From JAWLDB01 sp041686915 (GTDB taxonomy: Bacteria; Bacillota; UBA994; UBA5500), in NCBI GenBank assembly GCA_041686915.1, contig JAWLDB010000053.1, positions 1 to 14,022 on the forward strand: 14,022 bases of DNA. Reading direction: 5' to 3'. Under the pieces are notes generated by a model, which was not told the origin of the DNA, ran no database searches, and saw only the letters and a program-made list of their open reading frames with translations. Every line of letters begins with the position of its first letter. The first letter of the stretch is position 1. The translations under genes and the position numbers were made by a program. This document shows, piece by piece, positions 6,686 through 12,958 of this stretch.

Positions 6686-6768
6686 CGTCGACCCGGTGTG
6701 GGCTCATTGCCAATGAGCCCCTACATCTTTTGGCATTCCCACATAGCCGGGCGGAACATGTTCCGCCC
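6670..6768. repeat. repeat island B: three palindromes between the plus-strand gene and murA
   Basis: 6674-6694 has 8-nt arms GGGTCGAC/GTCGACCC around GGGTC, preceded by GTAG. 6700-6720 has 9-nt arms GGGCTCATT/AATGAGCCC around GCC, followed by CTACA. 6749-6768 is GGGCGGAACATGTTCCGCCC, identical to 2316-2335, without a cap. They lie between the 3' ends of two convergent genes. Confidence 0.85.
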
Positions 6769-6773
6769 ACGGA

Positions 6774-6807
6774 AAAGCCGCTCATTCAGGCGTGAATGAG
6801 CGGCTTT
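6774..6807. terminator. bidirectional terminator between murA and the plus-strand gene
   Basis: A perfect 15-bp stem (AAAGCCGCTCATTCA at 6774-6788, TGAATGAGCGGCTTT at 6793-6807) has a 4-nt loop. A-rich and T-rich ends on both strands fit use by both convergent transcripts. It lies 5 nt after the murA stop. Confidence 0.9.
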
Positions 6808-6812
6808 GTTTT

Positions 6813-8069
6813 CTACTCTGCCCGTTCGATTTGTGCGCCGAGGTTTTGCAGCTTCTCTACAAGACCTACGTAGCCCCGATCAACGTGATATACACCCGAT
6901 ACGAGGGTCTCTCCTTCGGCTGCCAAGCCGGAAAGCACCAAGGCTGCCCCAGCTCGCAAGTCGGTAGCAGAGACCTGAGCGCCTGTCAGCCGGCTAGGTC
7001 CGCGTACGATTGCCTGACGGCCGTGTACAGTGATATCTGCGCCCATTCGCCGAAGTTCCGGTACATGCATGAAGCGGTTCTCGAACACCGTTTCCGTCAT
7101 CACACTGGTACCACGCGCTTGGGTCAGGAGAGCCATAAACTGCGGCTGCATGTCTGTGGGGAAACCCGGATAAGGCAATGTTTTTAAATCCAAGGGCAGC
7201 ATTGGCTCATGACTGCTCACCCTTAGCGTTCTATCCTGCTCGTCTATTGACAAGCCTGCCTCCCGTAGCTTGGCAATGACGGGACGCAAGTGGTTAGGCT
7301 CAACGCTCTGCAGGGTAACATCTCCGCAGGTTAAGGCTGCAGCCACCATGTAGGTTCCGGCCTCTATCCGGTCGGGGATAATTCTGTGCTCTGCACCTTT
7401 CAGCTGCTTCACACCCTCAATTACTATCCGGTCACTACCCGCTCCATGGATGATGGCACCCATGCTGCACAGGTAATCGGCCAGGTCGACTATCTCAGGC
7501 TCCTCGGCAGCATTCTCCAGGATGGTTACACCGTCGGCCAGTACAGCAGCTGTCAGTATGTTCTCGGTAGCTCCTACACTGGGATAGTCCAGATAGATTT
7601 CGGCTCCCTGCAACTTATCGGCCTCAGCTTCTACATAACCGTGCCCAATGATAATACCGGCCCCGAGTGCTGCGAAGCCCTTTAGATGCAAGTCTATTGG
7701 GCGTGATCCAATGGCACAACCGCCTGGCAGGGAGATGCGCGCACGGCCCATACGGGCGAGCAGTGGCCCCATGATCAAAACAGATGCCCGCATCTTGCTG
7801 ACCAACTCGTAAGGCGCTTCGGCACTAGTCAGGTTTTGTGCATTGATAAACGCCGCATCTCCGCCGTTGGTTTCAATTCTGACACCAAGAGTGTGCAGCA
7901 AGTCGAGCATAACAGTAACATCGTTTAAGTAGGGCACCGGATATAGCCGGCTCTCACCCTCGCTTGCCAGCAGGCTTGCAGCAAGTATTGGTAAGGCTGC
8001 ATTCTTGGCTCCGCTGATCTCCACCGTCCCAGACAAACGCCTGCCACCCGCGATATGGATCCTGCTCAT
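6813..8069 (-). CDS. murA: UDP-N-acetylglucosamine 1-carboxyvinyltransferase
   Basis: MurA transfers enolpyruvate from PEP to UDP-GlcNAc, the first committed step of peptidoglycan precursor synthesis, in the cytoplasm. The 418-residue length is standard. Visible landmarks are SGAKNAALP (Lys22, Asn23), the catalytic loop PGGCAIGSRPIDLH with Cys118 (equivalent to E. coli Cys115, the fosfomycin target), and YPGFPTDMQPQ near the C-terminal third with the conserved Asp. The Cys means the enzyme should be fosfomycin-sensitive in principle, unlike the Cys-to-Asp natural variants. AAGGGGTG lies about 6 nt before the ATG. It lies 34 nt after ywmB and is likely cotranscribed with it. The ywmB-murA order matches B. 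subtilis ywmB-murAA. Confidence 0.97.
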   Translation of the reverse strand: MSRIHIAGGRRLSGTVEISGAKNAALPILAASLLASEGESRLYPVPYLNDVTVMLDLLHTLGVRIETNGGDAAFINAQNLTSAEAPYELVSKMRASVLIMGPLLARMGRARISLPGGCAIGSRPIDLHLKGFAALGAGIIIGHGYVEAEADKLQGAEIYLDYPSVGATENILTAAVLADGVTILENAAEEPEIVDLADYLCSMGAIIHGAGSDRIVIEGVKQLKGAEHRIIPDRIEAGTYMVAAALTCGDVTLQSVEPNHLRPVIAKLREAGLSIDEQDRTLRVSSHEPMLPLDLKTLPYPGFPTDMQPQFMALLTQARGTSVMTETVFENRFMHVPELRRMGADITVHGRQAIVRGPSRLTGAQVSATDLRAGAALVLSGLAAEGETLVSGVYHVDRGYVGLVEKLQNLGAQIERAE

Positions 8070-8103
8070 TTGCTCACCCCTTCTGCCATCCTTGATCAGT
8101 TAG

Positions 8104-8874
8104 CTAAATATCCGCCCAAATTGCCGGGCTGCCTAAATATACCCAAGTGCGCTTTTCCTCTTCGTTATAGCGCAAAGCGAGGTTTAGATTCACACTCCCA
8201 CTGGAATTCTGCGTAGAAGTTTCGAGCCGTTCTGAATAGCCGCTAACTGAGACCAGTGGACCGTCTGAGAAGATGCTCTTCATCTCCGCATCCGCACTGC
8301 TCATCACGGCGGTTACCACTAAGGCTGCCTGCTCCGGAGATAATTGACCGTCAAGCACTCCAATAAGCTGTGTAGATCGCTGCGGAATTAGGCCCAGCGC
8401 TGCTGGCCCTTTGGCCAAAAGCTGATACATAAGACCTAACTCCGGCTCGGTCTCTTCACTATGCAGCATGAGGTGCAGAAAGGTTCGATCCTCAGTACCG
8501 TTCATGGCTTCCACTTCTGCCATTAGTATAGCCCCATCAGGTAGTTTTACCTGCACCTTGGCTTCGTGAGTGGCCGCCCTTGGCCCCTCGGTTTCTATGT
8601 CACTGGTCCATGTATCCAAGGTGATGGGCATATAGTCTGTTACGGACATGCCCTTTAAAGCCTGCTCCAGCAAACTGCCTGCTTCTTTGGCTGAAGTGAC
8701 AACCTGAGGGATTTCACACCAGGTATCCACGTTAACTTGCAACACTGTGGCACCCGAGCTGCGGAATACCTCGAGCAAGTCTAGAGGCGGTTCTGTGTTG
8801 AATGCCTGCCAGGCCGTACCTGTTCCGTAGAGTAATATACCCGCAAAGAAAACCAAAGCTAATTTACGCATCAT
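8104..8874 (-). CDS. ywmB: YwmB-like secreted protein (DUF1779 / TATA-box-binding-like fold)
   Basis: The product has 256 residues with a clear N-terminal signal-like segment (MMRKLALVFFAGILLYGTGT). The mature part alternates strand-like and helical segments, consistent with the YwmB family. Function is unknown in the family. The assignment rests on position directly before murA and after the atp genes, on size and on the exported N-terminus, and less on any single motif. ATG 8874 is chosen because GGAGGG (8884-8879) sits 4-5 nt upstream and the signal segment starts there. The open frame reaches 8976 but that extension is not signal-like. The first gene of a probable ywmB-murA unit; the promoter is not clear. 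Confidence 0.75.
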   Translation of the reverse strand: MMRKLALVFFAGILLYGTGTAWQAFNTEPPLDLLEVFRSSGATVLQVNVDTWCEIPQVVTSAKEAGSLLEQALKGMSVTDYMPITLDTWTSDIETEGPRAATHEAKVQVKLPDGAILMAEVEAMNGTEDRTFLHLMLHSEETEPELGLMYQLLAKGPAALGLIPQRSTQLIGVLDGQLSPEQAALVVTAVMSSADAEMKSIFSDGPLVSVSGYSERLETSTQNSSGSVNLNLALRYNEEEKRTWVYLGSPAIWADI

Positions 8875-9553
8875 AATTCCCTCCGAATTAATCTTCCCAG
8901 CTTTGATTATTGCCATTTTGCGGCGCGTTAAACTGTGGGACAAGAAGAATCGGACAGGATCCGGATGCGGGGGCACTGAGGGCGTCGAGTGCTAACTAAT
9001 GCATCTCCGACACGGCGTGCCGTGTCGCTACGTGAGGTGGGGACGTGCCGTGTCGCTGTGGGCTGTAGGGACGCGGCATGCCGCGTCCTGCCCAAAAACG
9101 ACAAAATATTTCCCGGGTGGACCAGAGGCCCTGTCATATGCCTTGCTTCTAGTTCGAAACCTTGGAGTTCGACCCTCACGTAAGGTGGTGCCAGGTAGCG
9201 CTTACTGGGGAATACGACAAAATATTTCCCGGGTAATGGGCTAGTGAGTCAGAATATGCAGGAGAGCGGAGAAGTGTGCGCGGCGCGGGCCGCGTCCCCT
9301 ACTACAAACCCGTCTTGTGTGTGCCTATTTCGTTGTAGGGGCTCATTGGCAATGAGCCCGGGTTAGGTCGACGAACCGTCGCCCCCTACAATGGGGATGG
9401 GTTTTTGACCCATACAGTTTGAGTAGGGTTTGCAAGAGTGGGCGTAGGTACACGGCATGCCGTGTACCTACGGATGTAATAAAACCGCCACAATGCTAGT
9501 GGGTTTTGTGGACCGGGGAGTACGTTTGGCAGTATGCGGATGGATAGGAATAA
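8875..9553. repeat. repeat island C: about 0.7 kb non-coding stretch with four palindromes and relics
   Basis: No credible gene was found here. Palindromes: 9008-9027 (arms CGACACGGC/GCCGTGTCG around GT, followed by CTACG); 9069-9088 (GGACGCGGCATGCCGCGTCC, preceded by GTAG); 9339-9359 (arms GGGCTCATT/AATGAGCCC around GGC, preceded by GTAG); 9443-9472 (30-nt perfect palindrome). Degenerate or half copies appear at about 9038-9055, 9279-9305 and 9366-9391. A 21-nt direct repeat is listed separately. An imperfect hairpin at about 9480-9510 (AAAACC..GGTTTT) may be a second terminator. The ywmB promoter should lie in 8875-9000, but I see only weak boxes. Confidence 0.8.
9098..9234. repeat. 21-nt perfect direct repeat, two copies 116 nt apart
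   Basis: Copies at 9098-9118 and 9214-9234 share CGACAAAATATTTCCCGGGT plus one preceding A. The word contains two small palindromes, AAATATTT and CCCGGG. Flanks differ, so the repeat boundary is sharp. The 95 nt between the copies show no gene. Confidence 0.85.
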
Positions 9554-9580
9554 GAAAACCGAGGGGTTATCCCCTCGGTT
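9554..9580 (-). terminator. terminator of the atp operon, overlapping the end of the YueI-like gene
   Basis: A perfect 10-bp stem (AACCGAGGGG at 9557-9566, CCCCTCGGTT at 9571-9580) has a 4-nt loop, followed on the minus strand by TTCTTATT. The 5' arm in the transcript encodes the last residues (EPRG) and the TAA stop is in the loop. Confidence 0.85.
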
Positions 9581-9989
9581 CTATCCAGATGTTTGATTCG
9601 TTGACCGGATCAGCGCTGCCTACGACAATCGCTGCACCGGCCTGGTACTCGGGAGAATGAACGACGGTTAGACCGAGCCCTAGCTCTTTGATCAGCTTCA
9701 CGACCGGTTTAGCCAGGGAGAGGACCGAAGCTTTGATGAAAACTCTCTCAGCCCGCTTGTCCCTTAAGGCCGCTGCCAGTTCTTCCGGCACTGTTTTGCC
9801 GTCGAGAACACGGGCTGGTGCTGCCTTCAGGACTTGCTCAGGGAACTGGCCGAGAAAAGCGCTGCGCTCTCCCCTGCGCATCTGTGGCGGTCCGCTGATG
9901 CCAACAGACATGGTCTGTTCCACTGAGTTTTGCTGCAAAAACTTCTGGTTAACCGCCTTTTCGGCTTCGCGTTCAATCCCTTTGTCCAT
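9567..9989 (-). CDS. YueI-like (DUF1694) protein, last gene of the atp operon
   Basis: The product is a 140-residue soluble protein of unknown function. From about residue 22 it resembles YueI/DUF1694: a GxxGxP-like start (SVGISGPPQM), RGERSAFLGQFPEQVLKA, the middle segment LRDKRAERVFIKASV, then LGLGLTVVHSPEYQAGAAIVV and a C-terminal DPVNESNIWI. This is from memory of the family pattern; no search was possible. The ATG lies 1 nt after the atpC stop, and its RBS (AGGAGAAG) is inside the end of atpC, so it is translationally coupled to the ATP synthase genes. A terminator overlaps its stop. A link to F1 function or energy state is inference from this coupling only. Confidence 0.7.
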   Translation of the reverse strand: MDKGIEREAEKAVNQKFLQQNSVEQTMSVGISGPPQMRRGERSAFLGQFPEQVLKAAPARVLDGKTVPEELAAALRDKRAERVFIKASVLSLAKPVVKLIKELGLGLTVVHSPEYQAGAAIVVGSADPVNESNIWIEPRG

Positions 9990-9990
9990 A

Positions 9991-10413
9991 CTACTTCTCC
10001 TGGTGGTCTATGCCGACTGTCTCCAGGCGGACGACGGCGCGCCGCAGGGCAATCTCAGCGCGGGCAAGATCTATCTCTTGAGCACCGCGGCCCTGTAACC
10101 GCTCGCGCGCACGCTGTGCTGCGCGGCGGGCACGTTCCACGTCGATCTCTGATGCCAGTTCGGCTGTTTGAGCCAGGACAGTTACCTTGTTATCGGGACT
10201 GACTTCTAGGAAGCCACCGCTGATAGCTACCTTCTTGTCGCCTTCCGCCTCGTCACGCAGGCGCATGATTCCGGGCTGCAAAACGGTGACGAGGGGAATG
10301 TGGCCGGCCATTACGCCGATATCGCCGTCGATGGTGCGGGCGATGACCATTTCCACGTCACGGCTAAGAACAGTCCGCGTGGGTGTGACGACCTCGAGGC
10401 GGATGGTGCTCAT
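9991..10413 (-). CDS. atpC: ATP synthase F1 subunit epsilon
   Basis: Epsilon forms part of the central stalk and can inhibit ATP hydrolysis. The 140-residue product has the N-terminal beta-sandwich (1-85, with IGVMAGHIPLVTVLQPG) and a C-terminal helical hairpin (about 90-134). IDVERA (90-95) fits the I/LDxxRA ATP-binding motif described for Bacillus-type epsilon, and ALRRAVVR (122-129) fits the second helix. The ATG overlaps the atpD stop as ATGA. Confidence 0.97.
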   Translation of the reverse strand: MSTIRLEVVTPTRTVLSRDVEMVIARTIDGDIGVMAGHIPLVTVLQPGIMRLRDEAEGDKKVAISGGFLEVSPDNKVTVLAQTAELASEIDVERARRAAQRARERLQGRGAQEIDLARAEIALRRAVVRLETVGIDHQEK

Positions 10414-11834
10414 TGCCTTTCCCCGCTTTCAGCTAGCAGCTTCTTACCCTTCTCAACAGCCATCTCGATGCCACCAACCATGAAGAAGGCTTCTTCTGGC
10501 AGGTCATCGTGCTTACCGTCGAGGATTTCGCGGAAGCCACGCACTGTTTCCTTGATCGGCACATACTGTCCAGCCAGGCCGGTGAAGACCTCGGCAACGA
10601 ACATCGGCTGAGTCAGGAAGCGCTGGATTTTACGGGCGCGGGCAACAGTCTGTTTGTCTTCCTCGGAGAGTTCGTCCATACCGAGGATAGCGATAATATC
10701 CTGCAGTTCGCGGTAGCGCTGCAAAACTGCCTGCACACCGCGGGCTGTATCATAATGCTCTTGACCGACATAGCGCGGGTCAAGGATACGGGATGTTGAG
10801 TCGAGCGGATCAACGGCCGGGAAGAGTCCGAGCTCGGAGATCTTACGAGAAAGAACTGTCGTAGCATCCAAGTGAGAGAAGGTGGTAGCAGGAGCCGGGT
10901 CAGTCAAGTCGTCCGCAGGCACGTAGATGGCCTGAACGGAAGTAACGGAACCCTTCTTAGTGGTGGTGATGCGCTCCTGCAGCGCGCCGACGTCGTTAGC
11001 GAGGGTCGGCTGGTAACCAACAGCTGCCGGCATACGGCCGAGCAAAGCGGAAACCTCAGAACCTGCCTGGATGAAACGGAAGATGTTATCGATGAAGAGC
11101 AGCACGTCCTGACCTTCCTGGTCGCGGAAGTACTCGGCCATCGTGAGGCCGGTCAAACCGACGCGCATACGCGCTCCTGGCGGCTCGTTCATTTGGCCGA
11201 AAACCATCGCGGTCTTGTCGATAACGCCAGACTCGCTCATTTCCAGGTACAAGTCGTTACCCTCACGGGTACGCTCGCCAACGCCGGCGAAAACGGAGTA
11301 TCCACCGTGCTCGGTAGCGATGTTGTGAATGAGCTCCTGGATAAGAACTGTCTTGCCTACACCAGCACCACCGAAGAGGCCGATCTTACCACCGCGGGAG
11401 TAAGGGCAGAGCAGGTCAACGACTTTGAGGCCTGTTTCCAGCATATCGGTGGTTGCTTCCATCTCTTCAAGCGATGGAGCTGGGCGATGGATTGGTAGAG
11501 TTTGCTCGGTCTGCACTTCGCCCTTGTTGTCGATGGGCTGCCCGAGCACATTGAATATGCGGCCCAAGGTGTTGCGCCCCACAGGCACACTGATTGGGCT
11601 ACCGAGAGCTTCTGCTTTCATACCGCGAACTAACCCGTCAGTGGACGACATGGCCACGCAACGAACGGCGTTATCGCCGAGGTGATGCATAACTTCCATC
11701 GTGAGATCGATCTTGTCGCCACTGGGTGTGCTCTCCTGGATACGCAGTGCTTCCAGGATCTTGGGACGCTCGCCCTGGGGGAATTTGACGTCAACAACCG
11801 GGCCGATGACCTGGATGACTACCCCGTGATTCAT
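10410..11834 (-). CDS. atpD: ATP synthase F1 subunit beta
   Basis: The catalytic subunit of F1, where ATP is made or hydrolysed on the cytoplasmic face of the membrane. The 474-residue length is standard. It has the beta-barrel N-domain, Walker A GGAGVGKT (155-162), the catalytic Glu in VGERTREG (Glu187), Walker B around DVLLFIDNIFRF, SALLGRMPAAVGYQPTLA and the DELSEED motif (387-393) that contacts gamma. The start ATG has AAGGAGGT 7 nt upstream, which overlaps the atpG stop codon (TAAGGAGGT). The stop overlaps the atpC start. Confidence 0.98.
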   Translation of the reverse strand: MNHGVVIQVIGPVVDVKFPQGERPKILEALRIQESTPSGDKIDLTMEVMHHLGDNAVRCVAMSSTDGLVRGMKAEALGSPISVPVGRNTLGRIFNVLGQPIDNKGEVQTEQTLPIHRPAPSLEEMEATTDMLETGLKVVDLLCPYSRGGKIGLFGGAGVGKTVLIQELIHNIATEHGGYSVFAGVGERTREGNDLYLEMSESGVIDKTAMVFGQMNEPPGARMRVGLTGLTMAEYFRDQEGQDVLLFIDNIFRFIQAGSEVSALLGRMPAAVGYQPTLANDVGALQERITTTKKGSVTSVQAIYVPADDLTDPAPATTFSHLDATTVLSRKISELGLFPAVDPLDSTSRILDPRYVGQEHYDTARGVQAVLQRYRELQDIIAILGMDELSEEDKQTVARARKIQRFLTQPMFVAEVFTGLAGQYVPIKETVRGFREILDGKHDDLPEEAFFMVGGIEMAVEKGKKLLAESGERQ

Positions 11835-11847
11835 GAGCTTGACCTCC

Positions 11848-12708
11848 TTACTTCAATGCCTCGGCACCAGCCACAATCTCGGAGATCTCACGAGTGATGG
11901 CGGCCTGGCGGGCACGGTTGAAACTAAGTGTGAGACGTTTAATCATCTCGTCAGCATTCTTGGTAGCAGAGTCCATAGCAGCCATACGGGCGCCATGTTC
12001 ACTAGCTTTGGCCTCTAACAAGGCCCGATAAAGCAAGGTGGCGACGTAGCGCGGGAGCAAACTGTCCAGCACTGCTTCCGGTGTAGGCTCAAACAGATAC
12101 TCGGCCTCACCGCCTGCCGCCTTCTCCTGCTCTGGAGCTTCCAGAGGCAGCAGACGAACGACAGTCTGGCGTTGTGTCACCGTGTTGATGAACTGCGGAT
12201 AGATCAGATAAACCTCGTCGAGCAGCTCATTCAGGTAGAATTCCATAACTGTATTGGCTATCAGACGGGCTTGCGCGAAGGAAATCTCCTCGCCCAAACC
12301 AACGAAATCGCCTTGAATATCATAGTTGCGCCGTTTGAAGTAATCGCGGCCCTTGCGACCAACTGTGATCAAGCTGATGCTGCCCCGGTCATACTCATCC
12401 ATGGTCTGGGCGGCTTTGCGAATGATATTCGCGTTGTAACCACCCGCGAGTCCACGATCCGAGGTGACAATGACGAAACCGGTGCGCTTGATCTCACGCT
12501 GGCTGAGCAATGGGTGCAGCGATGTGTCCACTCGACCGCCAAGGCGCTTGAGCACGTCCTCCATCTTGATGGCATAGGGACGGGCAGAGAACAGGCTCTG
12601 CTGAGCACGGCGCAGCTTGGCAGCAGACACCATCTTCATGGCGCGGGTAATCTGCTGGGTACTCTTCACAGACTTAATCCGCCTGCGAATGTCCTGCATG
12701 GTGGGCAT
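11848..12708 (-). CDS. atpG: ATP synthase F1 subunit gamma
   Basis: Gamma is the rotating central shaft of F1. The 286-residue product shows the N-terminal helix (MQDIRRRIKSVKSTQQITRA, then MKMVSAAKLRRAQ), the central Rossmann-like part (FVIVTSDRGLAGGYNANI) and the C-terminal helix (ARMAAMDSATKNADEMIKRL, then FNRARQAAITREISEIVAGA). Length is normal. It is separated from atpA by an unusually long gap of 250 nt and from atpD by 13 nt. A GAGGTGA RBS lies upstream of ATG 12708. Confidence 0.98.
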   Translation of the reverse strand: MPTMQDIRRRIKSVKSTQQITRAMKMVSAAKLRRAQQSLFSARPYAIKMEDVLKRLGGRVDTSLHPLLSQREIKRTGFVIVTSDRGLAGGYNANIIRKAAQTMDEYDRGSISLITVGRKGRDYFKRRNYDIQGDFVGLGEEISFAQARLIANTVMEFYLNELLDEVYLIYPQFINTVTQRQTVVRLLPLEAPEQEKAAGGEAEYLFEPTPEAVLDSLLPRYVATLLYRALLEAKASEHGARMAAMDSATKNADEMIKRLTLSFNRARQAAITREISEIVAGAEALK

Positions 12709-12731
12709 ATGGCTTCACCTCACCTTCCAAC

Positions 12732-12749
12732 GGGTCGCCCCTGCGACCC
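12732..12749. repeat. small hairpin in the atpA-atpG gap
   Basis: GGGTCGC and GCGACCC (7-nt perfect arms) enclose CCCT. It lies 24 nt before atpG. The arm GGGTCG is shared with the palindromes of the other islands, but no GTAG cap is present. There is no T-run, so it is not a typical terminator. Confidence 0.6.
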
Positions 12750-12794
12750 AACTTAACGTGATTATTGATGGGACTTGTACCAACCCATCCAGAT

Positions 12795-12950
12795 GGGGAC
12801 ATACCTCTACTCCCAAAACCGGCTCCATGCTCTGCTCTCAGAACATCCTCAGGTCGAGGTGTGTCCATCCCGATCGGGGACAGACCTCAGACCCACAGAA
12901 CCGCTTCATGTCACACTTTCACAACAGACTTCAGGCTGAGGCCTGTCCCC
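12795..12950. repeat. pair of long imperfect inverted-repeat elements in the atpA-atpG gap
   Basis: Two related elements lie head to tail: 12795-12866 and 12876-12950. Each begins GGGGACA-T/G-ACCTC and ends with the inverted form (GAGGTGTGTCC; GAGGCCTGTCCCC), so each can fold to a stem of 11-13 pairs with one mismatch. Their interiors are similar (both have an AACCGGCT/AACCGCTT segment followed by CATG, and a CTTCAGG- or CCTCAGG-like word before the right arm). They look like two diverged copies of one small mobile or REP-like unit. Confidence 0.65.
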
Positions 12951-12958
12951 ATTCCTAT

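Noticed and set aside
6674..6768. Palindromes as ordinary terminators
   Set aside because: They lack T-runs, and a much better terminator is at 6774-6807.
9150..9185. tRNA-like GTTCGA words
   Set aside because: Two GTTCGA words occur but no acceptor, D or anticodon stem can be built around them.
8989..9244. Two overlapping plus-strand open frames and one on the minus strand (8928-9179)
   Set aside because: They run through palindromes and the direct repeat, have no RBS and no recognisable sequence; open because of GC-rich repeats.
10872..11498. 208-codon plus-strand open frame
   Set aside because: It is the antisense shadow of the strongly conserved atpD.
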